Shown piece after piece: positions 24,252 to 31,657 of a stretch of 64,000 nt of DNA. A program made the position numbers and the translations under genes. Within the stretch, counting starts at the first letter, position 1. Every line of letters starts with the position of its first letter. Source of the DNA: CAWAPD01 sp963783865 (GTDB lineage: Bacteria > Actinomycetota > Thermoleophilia > UBA2241); the NCBI GenBank assembly GCA_963783865.1, contig CAWAPD010000001.1, positions 310,001 to 374,000 of the forward strand, given 5' to 3'. The notes under the pieces are model-generated. The model saw only the letters and a list, made by a program, of their open reading frames with translations. It was not told the DNA's origin and made no database searches.

Positions 24252-25605
24252 AGTGCTCCCTCATCGCCTCGACCAGGTCGTCCAGCTCGTGGCGCGACTG
24301 TTTCTCGCTGACGGCGACCAGCAACACCTGGTCGAGCTCCGGCCACCAGCGGCCCAGGGTGACGCCCGCGAACCGGTCATCGTCGTGCGCCAGGTCGTCG
24401 ATGACCTCGCCCGCCTTCTTGGGCAGCCGCACTGCGAACTCGCGGAAGACGGGTCCACGCGTGAACGGCTCGACGCCCGGAAGCTCGAGCAGGCGCGAGC
24501 GCAGGTAGTCGGCCTTGCGCGCCAGGTGCAGCGCCAGGTCGGGCAGGCCCTGCTTGCCGAGCCAGCTCAGGTAGACGAGGCCGGCGAGCGCGTTGAGCGC
24601 GTGGTTGGAGCAGATGTTCGACGTGGCGTTCTCGCGCCGGATGTGCTGCTCGCGGGTCTGCAGCGTGAGGACGAAACCGCGCTTACCGTCGACGTCGGCC
24701 GTCTCGCCGACGATGCGGCCGGGCAGGCGCCGGATCAGCTCCTTGCGGGCAGCCATGAACCCGAAGCCGGGGCCGCCGAAGTTCTGCCGGTTGCCCAGGC
24801 TCTGGCCCTCGCCGACGGCAATGTCGGCGCCGTACTCGCCGGGCGGCGCCAGCACGCCGAGCGAAAGGGGGTCGACGACGGCGATGAGCAGGGCGCCGGC
24901 ATCATGGGCGATGCCGGCGGCTTGGCTCATCGCCTCGATACCGCCGAAGAAGTTGGGCTGCTGCAGGACGACGGCGGCGGTCTGATCGTCGACGGCGGCG
25001 CGCAGCGCCGCCGGGTCGGTCAGACCGCCGCCGTCGAAGGGCACCTCGACCAGCTTGATCCCGACGCCCTTCGTCTCGGTCGCCGTCACCTGCCGGTACT
25101 CGGGGTGCACGGCGCGCGCGACGGCGACCGTGCCTGTGGCACGGCCTGTCTGTGCGCGCGCCACGAACGCCGCCTCGGCCACCGCCGTCGCCCCGTCGTA
25201 GAGCGACGCGTTGGCCACGTCGAGGCCGGTCAGCTCGCAGATCGCCGTCTGGAACTCGAAGACCGCCTGCAGCACGCCCTGGCTGCGCTCGGCCTGGTAC
25301 GGCGTGTACTCGGTGAAGAACTCCGACCGGCCGGTGATCGCGTCGACCACGGCCGGCACATAGCCGTCGTAGACACCCGCTCCAAGGAACGAGGTGTGGT
25401 AGGGCCAGTCCCCGCCGTTTCCGAGGATGGACAGGTTCGCCAGCTCGTCCAGCAGCTCCGACTCCGAGACCGGCCCAGGCAGGTCGAGCCGCCCCTTGAA
25501 GCGCACCTCCTCGGGGATCTCGGCGAACAGGTCGTCGATCGACTCGACGCCGATCGCCGCGAGCATCTCGCGGACGTCGTCCTCCGAATGGGGGACGTAT
25601 CTCAA
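24244..25605 (-). CDS. gcvPA: Glycine dehydrogenase (decarboxylating) subunit 1
   Basis: 453 residues, the N-terminal half of the P-protein, forming an alpha2-beta2 enzyme with GcvPB. Recognisable segments are RYVPHSEDDVREML at the N-terminus, LGAGVYDGYVPAVV, EFFTEYTPYQAE, GLDVANASLYDG, QSLGNRQNFGGPGFG and the TLQTREQHIRRE block. It overlaps the gcvH stop by four bases. A nested inverted repeat at 24969-25036 lies in the coding sequence. No gcvT is present in the window, so the T-protein must be encoded elsewhere. Confidence 0.95.
   Translation of the reverse strand: MRYVPHSEDDVREMLAAIGVESIDDLFAEIPEEVRFKGRLDLPGPVSESELLDELANLSILGNGGDWPYHTSFLGAGVYDGYVPAVVDAITGRSEFFTEYTPYQAERSQGVLQAVFEFQTAICELTGLDVANASLYDGATAVAEAAFVARAQTGRATGTVAVARAVHPEYRQVTATETKGVGIKLVEVPFDGGGLTDPAALRAAVDDQTAAVVLQQPNFFGGIEAMSQAAGIAHDAGALLIAVVDPLSLGVLAPPGEYGADIAVGEGQSLGNRQNFGGPGFGFMAARKELIRRLPGRIVGETADVDGKRGFVLTLQTREQHIRRENATSNICSNHALNALAGLVYLSWLGKQGLPDLALHLARKADYLRSRLLELPGVEPFTRGPVFREFAVRLPKKAGEVIDDLAHDDDRFAGVTLGRWWPELDQVLLVAVSEKQSRHELDDLVEAMREHFA
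24969..25036. repeat. Nested inverted repeat (16 bp outer, 8 bp inner) inside gcvPA
   Basis: Outer arms 24969-24984 and 25021-25036 are exactly complementary. Within the 36-nt spacer a second 8-bp stem (24994-25001 with 25005-25012) forms, giving a two-tier cruciform-capable structure. Confidence 0.75.
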
Positions 25606-26000
25606 GCGCCGGCCTCGGCCAGGAACTTCTGGTAGGCGTCGGCGTCCATGAGGGCGTCGACCTCGGCTGGGTCGCTCAGCCGTACGCGGATCAGCCAGCC
25701 CATGCCGTACGGGTCCTGGTTGATCAGGCCGGGGTCGGCGGCGAGGTCGTCGTTGACGGCGACGACCTCGCCGCCGACCGGCGCGTAGATCTCGGCCACC
25801 GACTTGACCGACTCGAGCTCCCCGTAGGCGGCGCCGGCAACGATGGCGTCGCCGACCGCCGGCAGGCTGACGTAGACGATGTCGCCGAGGGCGTCCTGCG
25901 CGAACCAGGTGATGCCGAAGGCGGCCTCGTCGCCCTCGACGCCCACCCAGTCGTGTTCCTTGAAGTACTTGAGTCCTGCGGGATAGCTCTCTTCGGCCAT
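25602..26000 (-). CDS. gcvH: Glycine cleavage system H protein
   Basis: 132 residues. Lipoyl carrier of the glycine cleavage complex, with the lipoylated Lys66 in ELESVKSVAEIYAPVGGEV. The hybrid-motif beta sandwich (WFAQDALGDIVYVSLP) and C-terminal helix (DADAYQKFL) are complete. ATG 26000 is preceded by AGGAGG at good spacing. It is the first gene of a seven-gene operon that supplies the P-protein halves, an octanoyltransferase, the E3 dehydrogenase and lipoyl synthase, so the substrate and the machinery that modifies it are made together. Confidence 0.96.
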   Translation of the reverse strand: MAEESYPAGLKYFKEHDWVGVEGDEAAFGITWFAQDALGDIVYVSLPAVGDAIVAGAAYGELESVKSVAEIYAPVGGEVVAVNDDLAADPGLINQDPYGMGWLIRVRLSDPAEVDALMDADAYQKFLAEAGA

Positions 26001-26125
26001 CGTCCCTCCTGTCAGCAATGCGCCCGCCGCAGTGCCGGAACGGCGGTTCCAGGTTCCCGCGATGAGCTTACTCCAGACGCCGCGCCCGATTCGAGCCGGC
26101 GGCGCCGGCAGGGGCTGGCCGCCCC

Positions 26126-26212
26126 ATGAAGTCGCCGCCGTGGGTGCTGATGATCGTCGGCGTCGCGCTCGTGGCGCTCTCGGTCGTGCAGCTCGCGGTC
26201 GCCAGGAAGTAG
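26126..26212 (+). CDS. Possible 28-residue single-helix membrane protein
   Basis: An ATG ORF between gcvH and the tRNA gene encoding MKSPPW followed by about 18 hydrophobic residues and an ARK end. A short N-terminus, one helix and a positive C-terminal tail are what small membrane proteins look like, and a random G+C-rich ORF would seldom be so uniformly hydrophobic. Only a weak AGGGG lies about 12 nt upstream. No relative is recognised; function unknown. Confidence 0.4.
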   Translation: MKSPPWVLMIVGVALVALSVVQLAVARK

Positions 26213-26228
26213 CGCACCGGGGGTGGTC

Positions 26229-26292
26229 GGCGCGGCGCCGCAGGCGCCGCGCCGCAGGGGGCGGCGGGCGGCTTGACAGCCGCCCGCCGCCC
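26229..26292. terminator. Two consecutive GC-rich hairpins upstream of tRNA-Ile
   Basis: First stem: 26229-26239 with 26243-26253 (11 bp, 3-nt loop). Second stem: 26259-26272 with 26279-26292 (14 bp, 6-nt loop TTGACA), followed by TTCTTA. They start 17 nt after the small membrane ORF and look like its terminator. The second loop also supplies the tRNA promoter -35. Confidence 0.6.
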
Positions 26293-26302
26293 TTCTTAGA
26301 CT
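26273..26302 (+). promoter_or_regulatory. tRNA-Ile promoter, -35 located in a hairpin loop
   Basis: Consensus TTGACA (26273-26278), 18-nt spacer and TAGACT (26297-26302). Start expected near 26309, seven bases before the mature tRNA 5' end. Confidence 0.7.
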
Positions 26303-26315
26303 CGGATGCCCTCGT

Positions 26316-26392
26316 GGGCGCATAGCTCAGTCGGTTAGAGCGCGTCTCTGATAAGGACGAGGCCCCTGGTTCGAATCCAGGTGCGCCCACCA
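26316..26392 (+). tRNA. tRNA-Ile (anticodon GAT)
   Basis: Complete cloverleaf. Acceptor 26316-26322 pairs with 26382-26388; D stem GCTC/GAGC; anticodon stem 26343-26347 with 26355-26359 and loop CTGATAA (anticodon GAT at 26350-26352); T arm CCTGG-TTCGAAT-CCAGG. Discriminator A and an encoded CCA (26390-26392) follow, then a short T run. It stands alone, not in an rRNA operon. Confidence 0.97.
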
Positions 26393-26521
26393 GCTTTTCT
26401 CTCTCCCACCAAGCCGCCGCGCCGGCGCGCGCCGCCACCCGGTGGCCAAGACCTGGCCGGCGACCCGGCCGGCCTCGCGCCGGTGCGCTCGGGCAGCGGC
26501 TTGGATTGCCGCGGGCCGTCG

Positions 26522-26527
26522 TATACT
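26522..26527 (+). promoter_or_regulatory. -10 box TATACT of the bifunctional-nuclease operon (leaderless)
   Basis: TATACT ends 7 nt before ATG 26535, with TTGGAT 15 nt upstream of it (short spacing) as the only -35 candidate. No Shine-Dalgarno is present. Confidence 0.55.
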
Positions 26528-26534
26528 TACAGGC

Positions 26535-27104
26535 ATGGACGTTCGTCAGATGGTCATCTACGGCGTGAGCTTCGACGTGATCGGCAAGCAGCCGATCGTG
26601 CTGCTCAAGACGGTCGACGGCAACAAGTTCCTGCCGATCTGGATCGGACACCCCGAGGCCGCCGCCATCCTCATCAAGCTGCAGGGCACCGAGCTGCCGC
26701 GGCCCATGACCCACGACCTCATGGCCTCGATCATCGGCCACTTCAACGCGGAGATCGAGCGGGTCACCGTCACGGCGCTGCGCAACAACACCTTCTATGC
26801 GATGCTCACGCTGTCGCGCGAGGGCACCGAGATCGAGGTCGACTCGCGGCCCAGCGACGCGCTCGCCTTGGCGGTGCGCGCCGACGCGCCGATCTTCGCC
26901 GCCGACGACCTGATCGAGGAGAACGCGATCGAGTTCGAGCACGAGGTCGACGACACCGAGGAGATCGTGGAGAAGTTCCGCGACTTCCTCGACCAGGTCA
27001 ACGCCGAGGACTTCGCCCACGCCGAGGGCTACGCCTTCGACGAGGAGGAGGGCGACGAGGAAAGCGACGAGCCCGACGAGCCCGACGACGAGGAGGACGA
27101 CTGA
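26535..27104 (+). CDS. Bifunctional nuclease family protein (BFN/DUF151)
   Basis: 189 residues. The BFN domain occupies about residues 1-130, with the family blocks LPIWIGHPEAAAIL, TELPRPMTHDLM and DSRPSDALALAVR. The last is the most conserved segment of the family. A glutamate/aspartate-rich tail follows (about 160-189). Plant and bacterial relatives have been reported to cut DNA and RNA; some bacterial members bind other proteins, so a nuclease role is not certain. It appears to be translated from a leaderless mRNA and is followed directly by a chorismate mutase gene (GTG after the stop). Confidence 0.85.
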   Translation: MDVRQMVIYGVSFDVIGKQPIVLLKTVDGNKFLPIWIGHPEAAAILIKLQGTELPRPMTHDLMASIIGHFNAEIERVTVTALRNNTFYAMLTLSREGTEIEVDSRPSDALALAVRADAPIFAADDLIEENAIEFEHEVDDTEEIVEKFRDFLDQVNAEDFAHAEGYAFDEEEGDEESDEPDEPDDEEDD

Positions 27105-27428
27105 GTGGCCGGCGAGACCGACCCCGTCATCAAACAGTTCCGCGAGCAGATCTCCGACAACGACCTGAAGATCGTCGAGGCGATCAACAAGCGCCTCAAG
27201 CTCGTGGCCCAGCTCAAGCGCTACAAAGAGGAGCACCGGCTCGAGTTCTACGACCCGGACCGCGAGCAGTGGATGCTCACGTTCGTGAGCCGCGCCAACA
27301 AGGGCCCGCTGTCGCGTGAGGCGCTCGAGGAGCTGTACGCCCACATCCTGGCCGTGACCAAGAGCGAGCTGGGCGGCGAGCCGGCGGCGACCGGCTCCGC
27401 CCCCGAGCCCACGCAGACCCAGACCTGA
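27105..27428 (+). CDS. Chorismate mutase type II (AroQ) domain protein
   Basis: 107 residues, all-helical AroQ fold. Helix 1 holds the conserved pattern REQISDNDLKIVEAINKRL with the catalytic Arg near the N-terminus, helix 2 is LVAQLKRYKEEH, and the last helix is LSREALEELYAHIL. It would convert chorismate to prephenate for Phe/Tyr synthesis. GTG 27105 begins directly at the upstream stop, so translation is probably coupled. A Pro/Thr tail ends the protein. No DAHP synthase or prephenate dehydratase gene is adjacent. Confidence 0.85.
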   Translation: MAGETDPVIKQFREQISDNDLKIVEAINKRLKLVAQLKRYKEEHRLEFYDPDREQWMLTFVSRANKGPLSREALEELYAHILAVTKSELGGEPAATGSAPEPTQTQT

Positions 27429-28672
27429 TGGCCCGCGCCCGGCGCCGGCAGGCGCCCCGGCACGGTCGCCGGTGGCTCGCCGCCTTCCTGCTCATCCTGG
27501 CCGGCGCCGTGACCGTAGCCGTCGTCGTGTGGCCGGGCGTGGGCGGCACCACTCCCCGGGCCGTGGCCGGCGCCTCCGGGACGGCGGCCGGGCCGACTGC
27601 GTCGCCGGCCGCCGCGGCCGTCCGCCTGGGCGTCACCCCTGTGTCGCTGACCGCCTCGTCGATCCAGTCGGGGGCGTTCACGACCCACATCGGCGAGCCG
27701 GCGTTCCTGCGCTACATCCGTGACGACGCCGGCCACGTCTCGTACGAGATCGGCGTCCTCAAGGTGTCGCCGCCGGCTCGCGTCCCCGTCTACCTGGTCG
27801 GCGGCTCGAACGTGCGCGAGATGATCCAGACGCCGGCCGACCTGCAGAAGGCGATCTCCGCCGGCTGCGGGGTGAACACCAAGGTCGTCGACTTCGGCTC
27901 GACCAACCAGAACTTCGGCGAGACGATGGCCGTGGTGAACAACCTGCCCAAGGGCCACGGCGTCGTCGTGATCGCCGTCAACCACACGCGCTTCTCGTAC
28001 ACGCCGGCCCAGGCCACGGCCCAGATCCAGGGCACGACGCTGCTGATGCGCTCGCCGGCCCTGCGCGACTTCATCGTCGCGCTGCGCGGCGCGGCGCCGG
28101 CCGACACCATCGCCCCCGGCCTGAAGACTTACAAGGCCGACTGGAAGCGCGCCAACGCCGGCGTGCTCGCCGCCGGCCGCACGCCGCACAACGTCTACCT
28201 GGCCCATCGGTACCACCAGGGCTACCTGTGGTCCGACGCCAAGAAGCGTTCGCGGGTGCAGCTCTGGCTGAACGGGCGGGGAGCGCCGGGAGCGGAGTTC
28301 GACGACCGCCACGGCTTCAACGGCAAGCTGCTGCAGGCGATCGCGGACACCGCCGTCGCACGCGGCTTCACGGTGGTGCTGATGGAGGCGTCGGCCGACA
28401 ACGTGATCATCAAGCACTCGTTCGACCGCTACCGGGACGTCTACGTGCCGGTCTGCACGTCGATCGCCGCCGGCGTCGGTGGTCTGTACGTCGACCTCAA
28501 CCCGTCGCTCGGCCTGGTGAACACCGACTTCCACGACCTGACCCACCTCGTCGAGTCGGGACGGACCAAGTGGACGACGGGGCTGGCGGCGGCGCTGGCG
28601 CCCGTCGTGCAGGCGATCGCCTCACCGTCGCCCACCAGCTCGCCGTCGGGCAGCGCCTCGGCCTCGCCCTGA
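27428..28672 (+). CDS. Membrane-anchored SGNH-hydrolase-like protein
   Basis: 414 residues. A positive N-terminus and one membrane helix (about residues 16-38) are followed by an Ala/Gly/Pro linker and a periplasm- or wall-facing domain. VYLVGGSNVREMI (about 119-131) resembles SGNH block I with its serine, and DFHDLTHLVESGR near the C-terminus resembles the paired Asp/His block V, as in DltD/AlgX-type acyl-transferring proteins. This suggests attachment or removal of acyl groups on a surface polymer, but no close family is recognised. The ATG overlaps the chorismate mutase stop (TGATG). A terminator-like repeat follows. Confidence 0.6.
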   Translation: MARARRRQAPRHGRRWLAAFLLILAGAVTVAVVVWPGVGGTTPRAVAGASGTAAGPTASPAAAAVRLGVTPVSLTASSIQSGAFTTHIGEPAFLRYIRDDAGHVSYEIGVLKVSPPARVPVYLVGGSNVREMIQTPADLQKAISAGCGVNTKVVDFGSTNQNFGETMAVVNNLPKGHGVVVIAVNHTRFSYTPAQATAQIQGTTLLMRSPALRDFIVALRGAAPADTIAPGLKTYKADWKRANAGVLAAGRTPHNVYLAHRYHQGYLWSDAKKRSRVQLWLNGRGAPGAEFDDRHGFNGKLLQAIADTAVARGFTVVLMEASADNVIIKHSFDRYRDVYVPVCTSIAAGVGGLYVDLNPSLGLVNTDFHDLTHLVESGRTKWTTGLAAALAPVVQAIASPSPTSSPSGSASASP

Positions 28673-28678
28673 CCCGAA

Positions 28679-28698
28679 GGGCGCCGGCGCCGGCGCCC
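28679..28698. terminator. Hairpin between convergent SGNH-like and rtcB genes
   Basis: GGGCGCC (28679-28685) pairs with GGCGCCC (28692-28698) around a self-complementary 6-nt centre. A GGCC/GGCC repeat follows. Lies between two stop codons. Confidence 0.55.
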
Positions 28699-28719
28699 CG
28701 GCCGCCCAGGGCCGGGCCC

Positions 28720-30177
28720 TCAGCCTTTGAGCACCCCCATCGGCTCGAGCCGGGCCACCTTGCGCGACAGGCCCACCCGGTCGACCACGTCCACGACGAC
28801 CCCGACGTCCTTGTAGGCGTAGGGCGCCTCCTCGGCCAGCAGCGCGGTCGAGCCCGCCTTGACGACGATCCCCTTCTGCTCGAGGTCGCGCCGCACCTCG
28901 GCGCCGCTCTTGACCTTGCGCGCCGCCGTGCGCGACATCTCCCGCCCCGCGCCGTGGCAGGTCGAGCCCCAGGTCTCGGCCATGGCCTTGTCGGTGCCGA
29001 CCAGCACCCAGCTCTCCGAGCCCATGTCGCCGGGCACGATCACGGGCTGGCCGACGTCGGCGTAGTCGGCCGGCAGACCGGGGCGACGCGGGCCGAAGGC
29101 CCGCGTCGCCCCCTTGCGGTGCACCCAGAGCACGCGCTCGACGCCATCGACCGCGTGGGTCTCGCGCTTGGCGATGTTGTGCGCCACGTCGTAGACGAGC
29201 TCGAGCCCGAGCCGCTCCCACGGCTTGCGGAACACCTGCGCGAAGGCGCCGCGGACCTCGTGCATCATCGTCTGGCGGTTGGCGAAGGCGAAGTTGCAGG
29301 CGCAGGCCATCGCCGCCAGGTAGTCCTGCCCCTCGGGCGAGCGCACCGGAGCGCAGGCGAGCTGGCGGTCGGGCAGCTCGTAGCCGTAACCGGCGGTCGC
29401 CCCCGCCATGCGCGCCAGGTGGTCGGTGCAGACCTGGTGGCCGAAGCCGCGCGAGCCCGAGTGGATCATCACCACAGCCTGCCCGCGGAACAACCCGAAG
29501 ACGTCGGCGACCCGCTCGTCGACCACGTCGGCCACGACCTGCAGCTCGAGGAAGTGGTTGCCGGCGCCGAGGCTGCCGACCTGGCCGGCGCCGCGTTTGA
29601 GCGCCTTGGCGCTCACGGCATCGGCCTCAGCCCCGGCGATGGCGCCGCCCTCCTCGGTGTGGTCGAGGTCGTCCTGCGTGGCCAGCCCGCGGCCGGCGAG
29701 GAACGGCACGCCCTCCTCGATGAGGCGCCTGAGCTCGCGCTGGTTCAGGCGCAGGGCGCCGCGCTCGCCGGTGCCTACGGGGATCCGCCGCATGATCTCG
29801 TGCAGCAGCTCTTCGGCGTGCGGCCGGACCTCACCGGCCTCCAGGCCGGTGCGGACCAGCCGCACGCCGCAGTCGATGTCGAAGCCGACGCCGCCGGGCG
29901 AGACGACCCCGTCGGCGTCGTCCATCGCCGCCACGCCGCCGATCGGGAACCCGTACCCCCAGTGGATGTCGGGCATCGCGATGCTGGCCTTGACGATGCC
30001 GGGCAGCGTCGCCACGTTGACGACCTGCTGCAGCGCCTCGTCGTGGCCGGCCTGCTCGAACAGGCCGGGCGGCGCGTACACGATCCCCGGCACGCGCATG
30101 TCGCCCTGCTGCGGGATCCGCCAGGTGAACTCGTCGAGCCGTTCGACCTCGAACGGCCGGCGCTGCTCAGCCGCCAT
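28720..30177 (-). CDS. rtcB: RNA-splicing ligase RtcB
   Basis: 485 residues. Joins 2',3'-cyclic phosphate or 3'-phosphate RNA ends to 5'-OH ends using GTP and Mn2+. Metal and guanylation sites are visible: GFDIDCGVRL (metal Cys/Asp), GAGNHFLEL, HSGSRGFGHQ and the guanylated histidine in STCHGAGREMSRTAA. In bacteria it takes part in RNA repair, including tRNAs and 16S rRNA. It lies 14 nt after the archease gene on the same strand, and archease is its turnover factor. A perfect 15-bp inverted repeat (29080-29112) lies in the coding sequence in a surface region. Confidence 0.95.
   Translation of the reverse strand: MAAEQRRPFEVERLDEFTWRIPQQGDMRVPGIVYAPPGLFEQAGHDEALQQVVNVATLPGIVKASIAMPDIHWGYGFPIGGVAAMDDADGVVSPGGVGFDIDCGVRLVRTGLEAGEVRPHAEELLHEIMRRIPVGTGERGALRLNQRELRRLIEEGVPFLAGRGLATQDDLDHTEEGGAIAGAEADAVSAKALKRGAGQVGSLGAGNHFLELQVVADVVDERVADVFGLFRGQAVVMIHSGSRGFGHQVCTDHLARMAGATAGYGYELPDRQLACAPVRSPEGQDYLAAMACACNFAFANRQTMMHEVRGAFAQVFRKPWERLGLELVYDVAHNIAKRETHAVDGVERVLWVHRKGATRAFGPRRPGLPADYADVGQPVIVPGDMGSESWVLVGTDKAMAETWGSTCHGAGREMSRTAARKVKSGAEVRRDLEQKGIVVKAGSTALLAEEAPYAYKDVGVVVDVVDRVGLSRKVARLEPMGVLKG
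29080..29112. repeat. 15-bp perfect inverted repeat inside rtcB
   Basis: Arms 29080-29094 and 29098-29112, 3-nt loop, encoding an Arg/Pro/Gly-rich loop of RtcB. Confidence 0.8.
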
Positions 30178-30191
30178 GCGTCGTCACCCCC

Positions 30192-30665
30192 TCACACGTC
30201 GAGGACGACCGTGGCATCCCAACCCTTCCCCGTCCGGCGCAACGCAAGCCCGTGGTAGGTCACGGCCTTGACGCCGGCGTGGGCGGCGTGGCGCGCGGGG
30301 TCGAGCGGCTCGCCGAAGGCGCTGCCGCTCAGTGTTCGCGCGCCGAGCACGCCGATCGCGAACGAGTGGAAGACGAGGCTGTCGGCCTCGAAGCGGTAGA
30401 GCAGCTCGTTGAGCCAGGCGACGAGGAGCAGGTCGTGCATCGGCGCCTCCGCTTCGAGGCCGACGGCCTGGCGCGGCTCGACCGTCGCCGGATCGCAGAG
30501 CAGCGAGCAGAGCGCCAGAGCCGACTGCTCGAACACACCCGCCTCGCTCGGGGCCCACGCGTGGATGCCCACGTCGGCGGTGTGCTCGGTGAGCTCGAAG
30601 CCGGCGCTCCCGCGCTCCGGGGGTCCTGCGCCGTGGCGGGGTTCGTCGCGAGGGTTCGTGCCCAT
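30192..30665 (-). CDS. Archease (RtcB-activating protein)
   Basis: 157 residues. The archease core starts at about residue 22 with FELTEHTADVGIHAWAPS, which holds the metal-binding Asp, and continues with LLLVAWLNELLYRFEADS and VKAVTYHGLALRR. It ends in the conserved VVLDV, where the C-terminal Asp is a metal ligand. Archease speeds RtcB guanylation and changes its nucleotide use. ATG 30665 is preceded by GAGGGG. The first 20 residues are Arg/Gly/Pro-rich and variable. It sits directly upstream of rtcB. Confidence 0.9.
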   Translation of the reverse strand: MGTNPRDEPRHGAGPPERGSAGFELTEHTADVGIHAWAPSEAGVFEQSALALCSLLCDPATVEPRQAVGLEAEAPMHDLLLVAWLNELLYRFEADSLVFHSFAIGVLGARTLSGSAFGEPLDPARHAAHAGVKAVTYHGLALRRTGKGWDATVVLDV

Positions 30666-30709
30666 TCTTGCCGCCCCTCGCCGCTCGCTGCCCGTGCGGA
30701 TCGCGCCGC

Positions 30710-31657
30710 TCAGGCCGGGGCGACGTCGGCGGGGGCCGCCTCCACGGCGGCCCCCGCCGACGTCGCCCGCAGCGCCAGCGCCCGCGAGCGCAGCCCGGCC
30801 GCATGGAGCGGCCGCACCATCGCGGAGGCGACCTCCTGGGCCGACTCCAGCGTGCGGGTGAACGCGATCAGGCTGGGTCCGGAGCCCGAGACCGCCACGG
30901 CGGCGGCGCCGGCGGCCTTGGCCGCCCGCATCGCCGCCGCCCCGCCCGGCACGCGCTCGAGGCGCTGCGCCTGGTGGAGGCGGTCGTCCATGGCCTTGCC
31001 CAGCAGGTCCAGGTCGCTGCGGCGCAAGGCCTCGACGACGAGCGCGGTGCGGCCCATGTTGAACACGGCGTCCGACAGCGCCACGTAGGTCGGCAGCTCC
31101 GCCCGCGAGGCCGTGGTCGAGTACTCCATGGCCGGCACGGCCAGCGCCACGTCGAGGTCGGGCACGTCGAACCGCTCGGTGAGCAGCGCGTCCTCGCCCT
31201 TGACCACGACGACGAGGCCGCCACACAGCGCGGCCGCGATGTTGTCGGGATGCCCCTCCAGCTCGGCGGCCAGCGTCAGGATCTCGTCGTGCTCGGCCGG
31301 CCGGCCGAGCAGCTCGTTGGCGCCGAGCAGGCCGGCGAGGACGGCCGACGAGCTCGAGCCGAGCCCCGATGCCAGCGGGATGCCGACGCGGCAGGCGATG
31401 CGCAGGCCGGCCGGCGCGGGCGCGTCGTGCGCCTCGTAGAGGCGCAGCGCCGCCCGCGCCACCAGGTTCTCTTCATCGTCGGGCAGGCGCTCGGCGCCCT
31501 CACCGACGGCGGTCACGCGCACGCCGCCCTCGTCCGACAGCGTGAACGTGACGGAGTTCCACAGGTCCAGCGTCAGACCGAGGCAGTCGAACCCGGGGCC
31601 CAGGTTGGCCGTCGTCGCCGGCACGCGGACGGTGACCGTGACGGGCGGGCCGGCCAT
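30710..31657 (-). CDS. thrB: Homoserine kinase
   Basis: 315 residues, GHMP kinase family. VRVPATTANLGPGFDCLGLTL opens the protein, the ATP-binding GIPLASGLGSSSSAV lies at about residues 92-106, and AVSGSGPSLIAFT is the third GHMP motif. It phosphorylates homoserine for threonine synthesis. The ATG overlaps the dedA stop (ATGA). The C-terminal Ala-rich tail is encoded by a 23-bp perfect inverted repeat that ends eight bases before the stop codon, so the repeat may also act as terminator. No thrC or hom gene is nearby. Confidence 0.93.
   Translation of the reverse strand: MAGPPVTVTVRVPATTANLGPGFDCLGLTLDLWNSVTFTLSDEGGVRVTAVGEGAERLPDDEENLVARAALRLYEAHDAPAPAGLRIACRVGIPLASGLGSSSSAVLAGLLGANELLGRPAEHDEILTLAAELEGHPDNIAAALCGGLVVVVKGEDALLTERFDVPDLDVALAVPAMEYSTTASRAELPTYVALSDAVFNMGRTALVVEALRRSDLDLLGKAMDDRLHQAQRLERVPGGAAAMRAAKAAGAAAVAVSGSGPSLIAFTRTLESAQEVASAMVRPLHAAGLRSRALALRATSAGAAVEAAPADVAPA
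30718..30768. repeat. 23-bp perfect inverted repeat at the thrB 3' end
   Basis: Arms 30718-30740 and 30746-30768, 5-nt loop. It encodes the last residues of ThrB and may double as a transcription terminator. Confidence 0.85.

Noticed and set aside
26316..26392. tRNA-Ile as an integration site of a mobile element
   Set aside because: No integrase, no direct repeat of the tRNA 3' end and no phage genes are present nearby.
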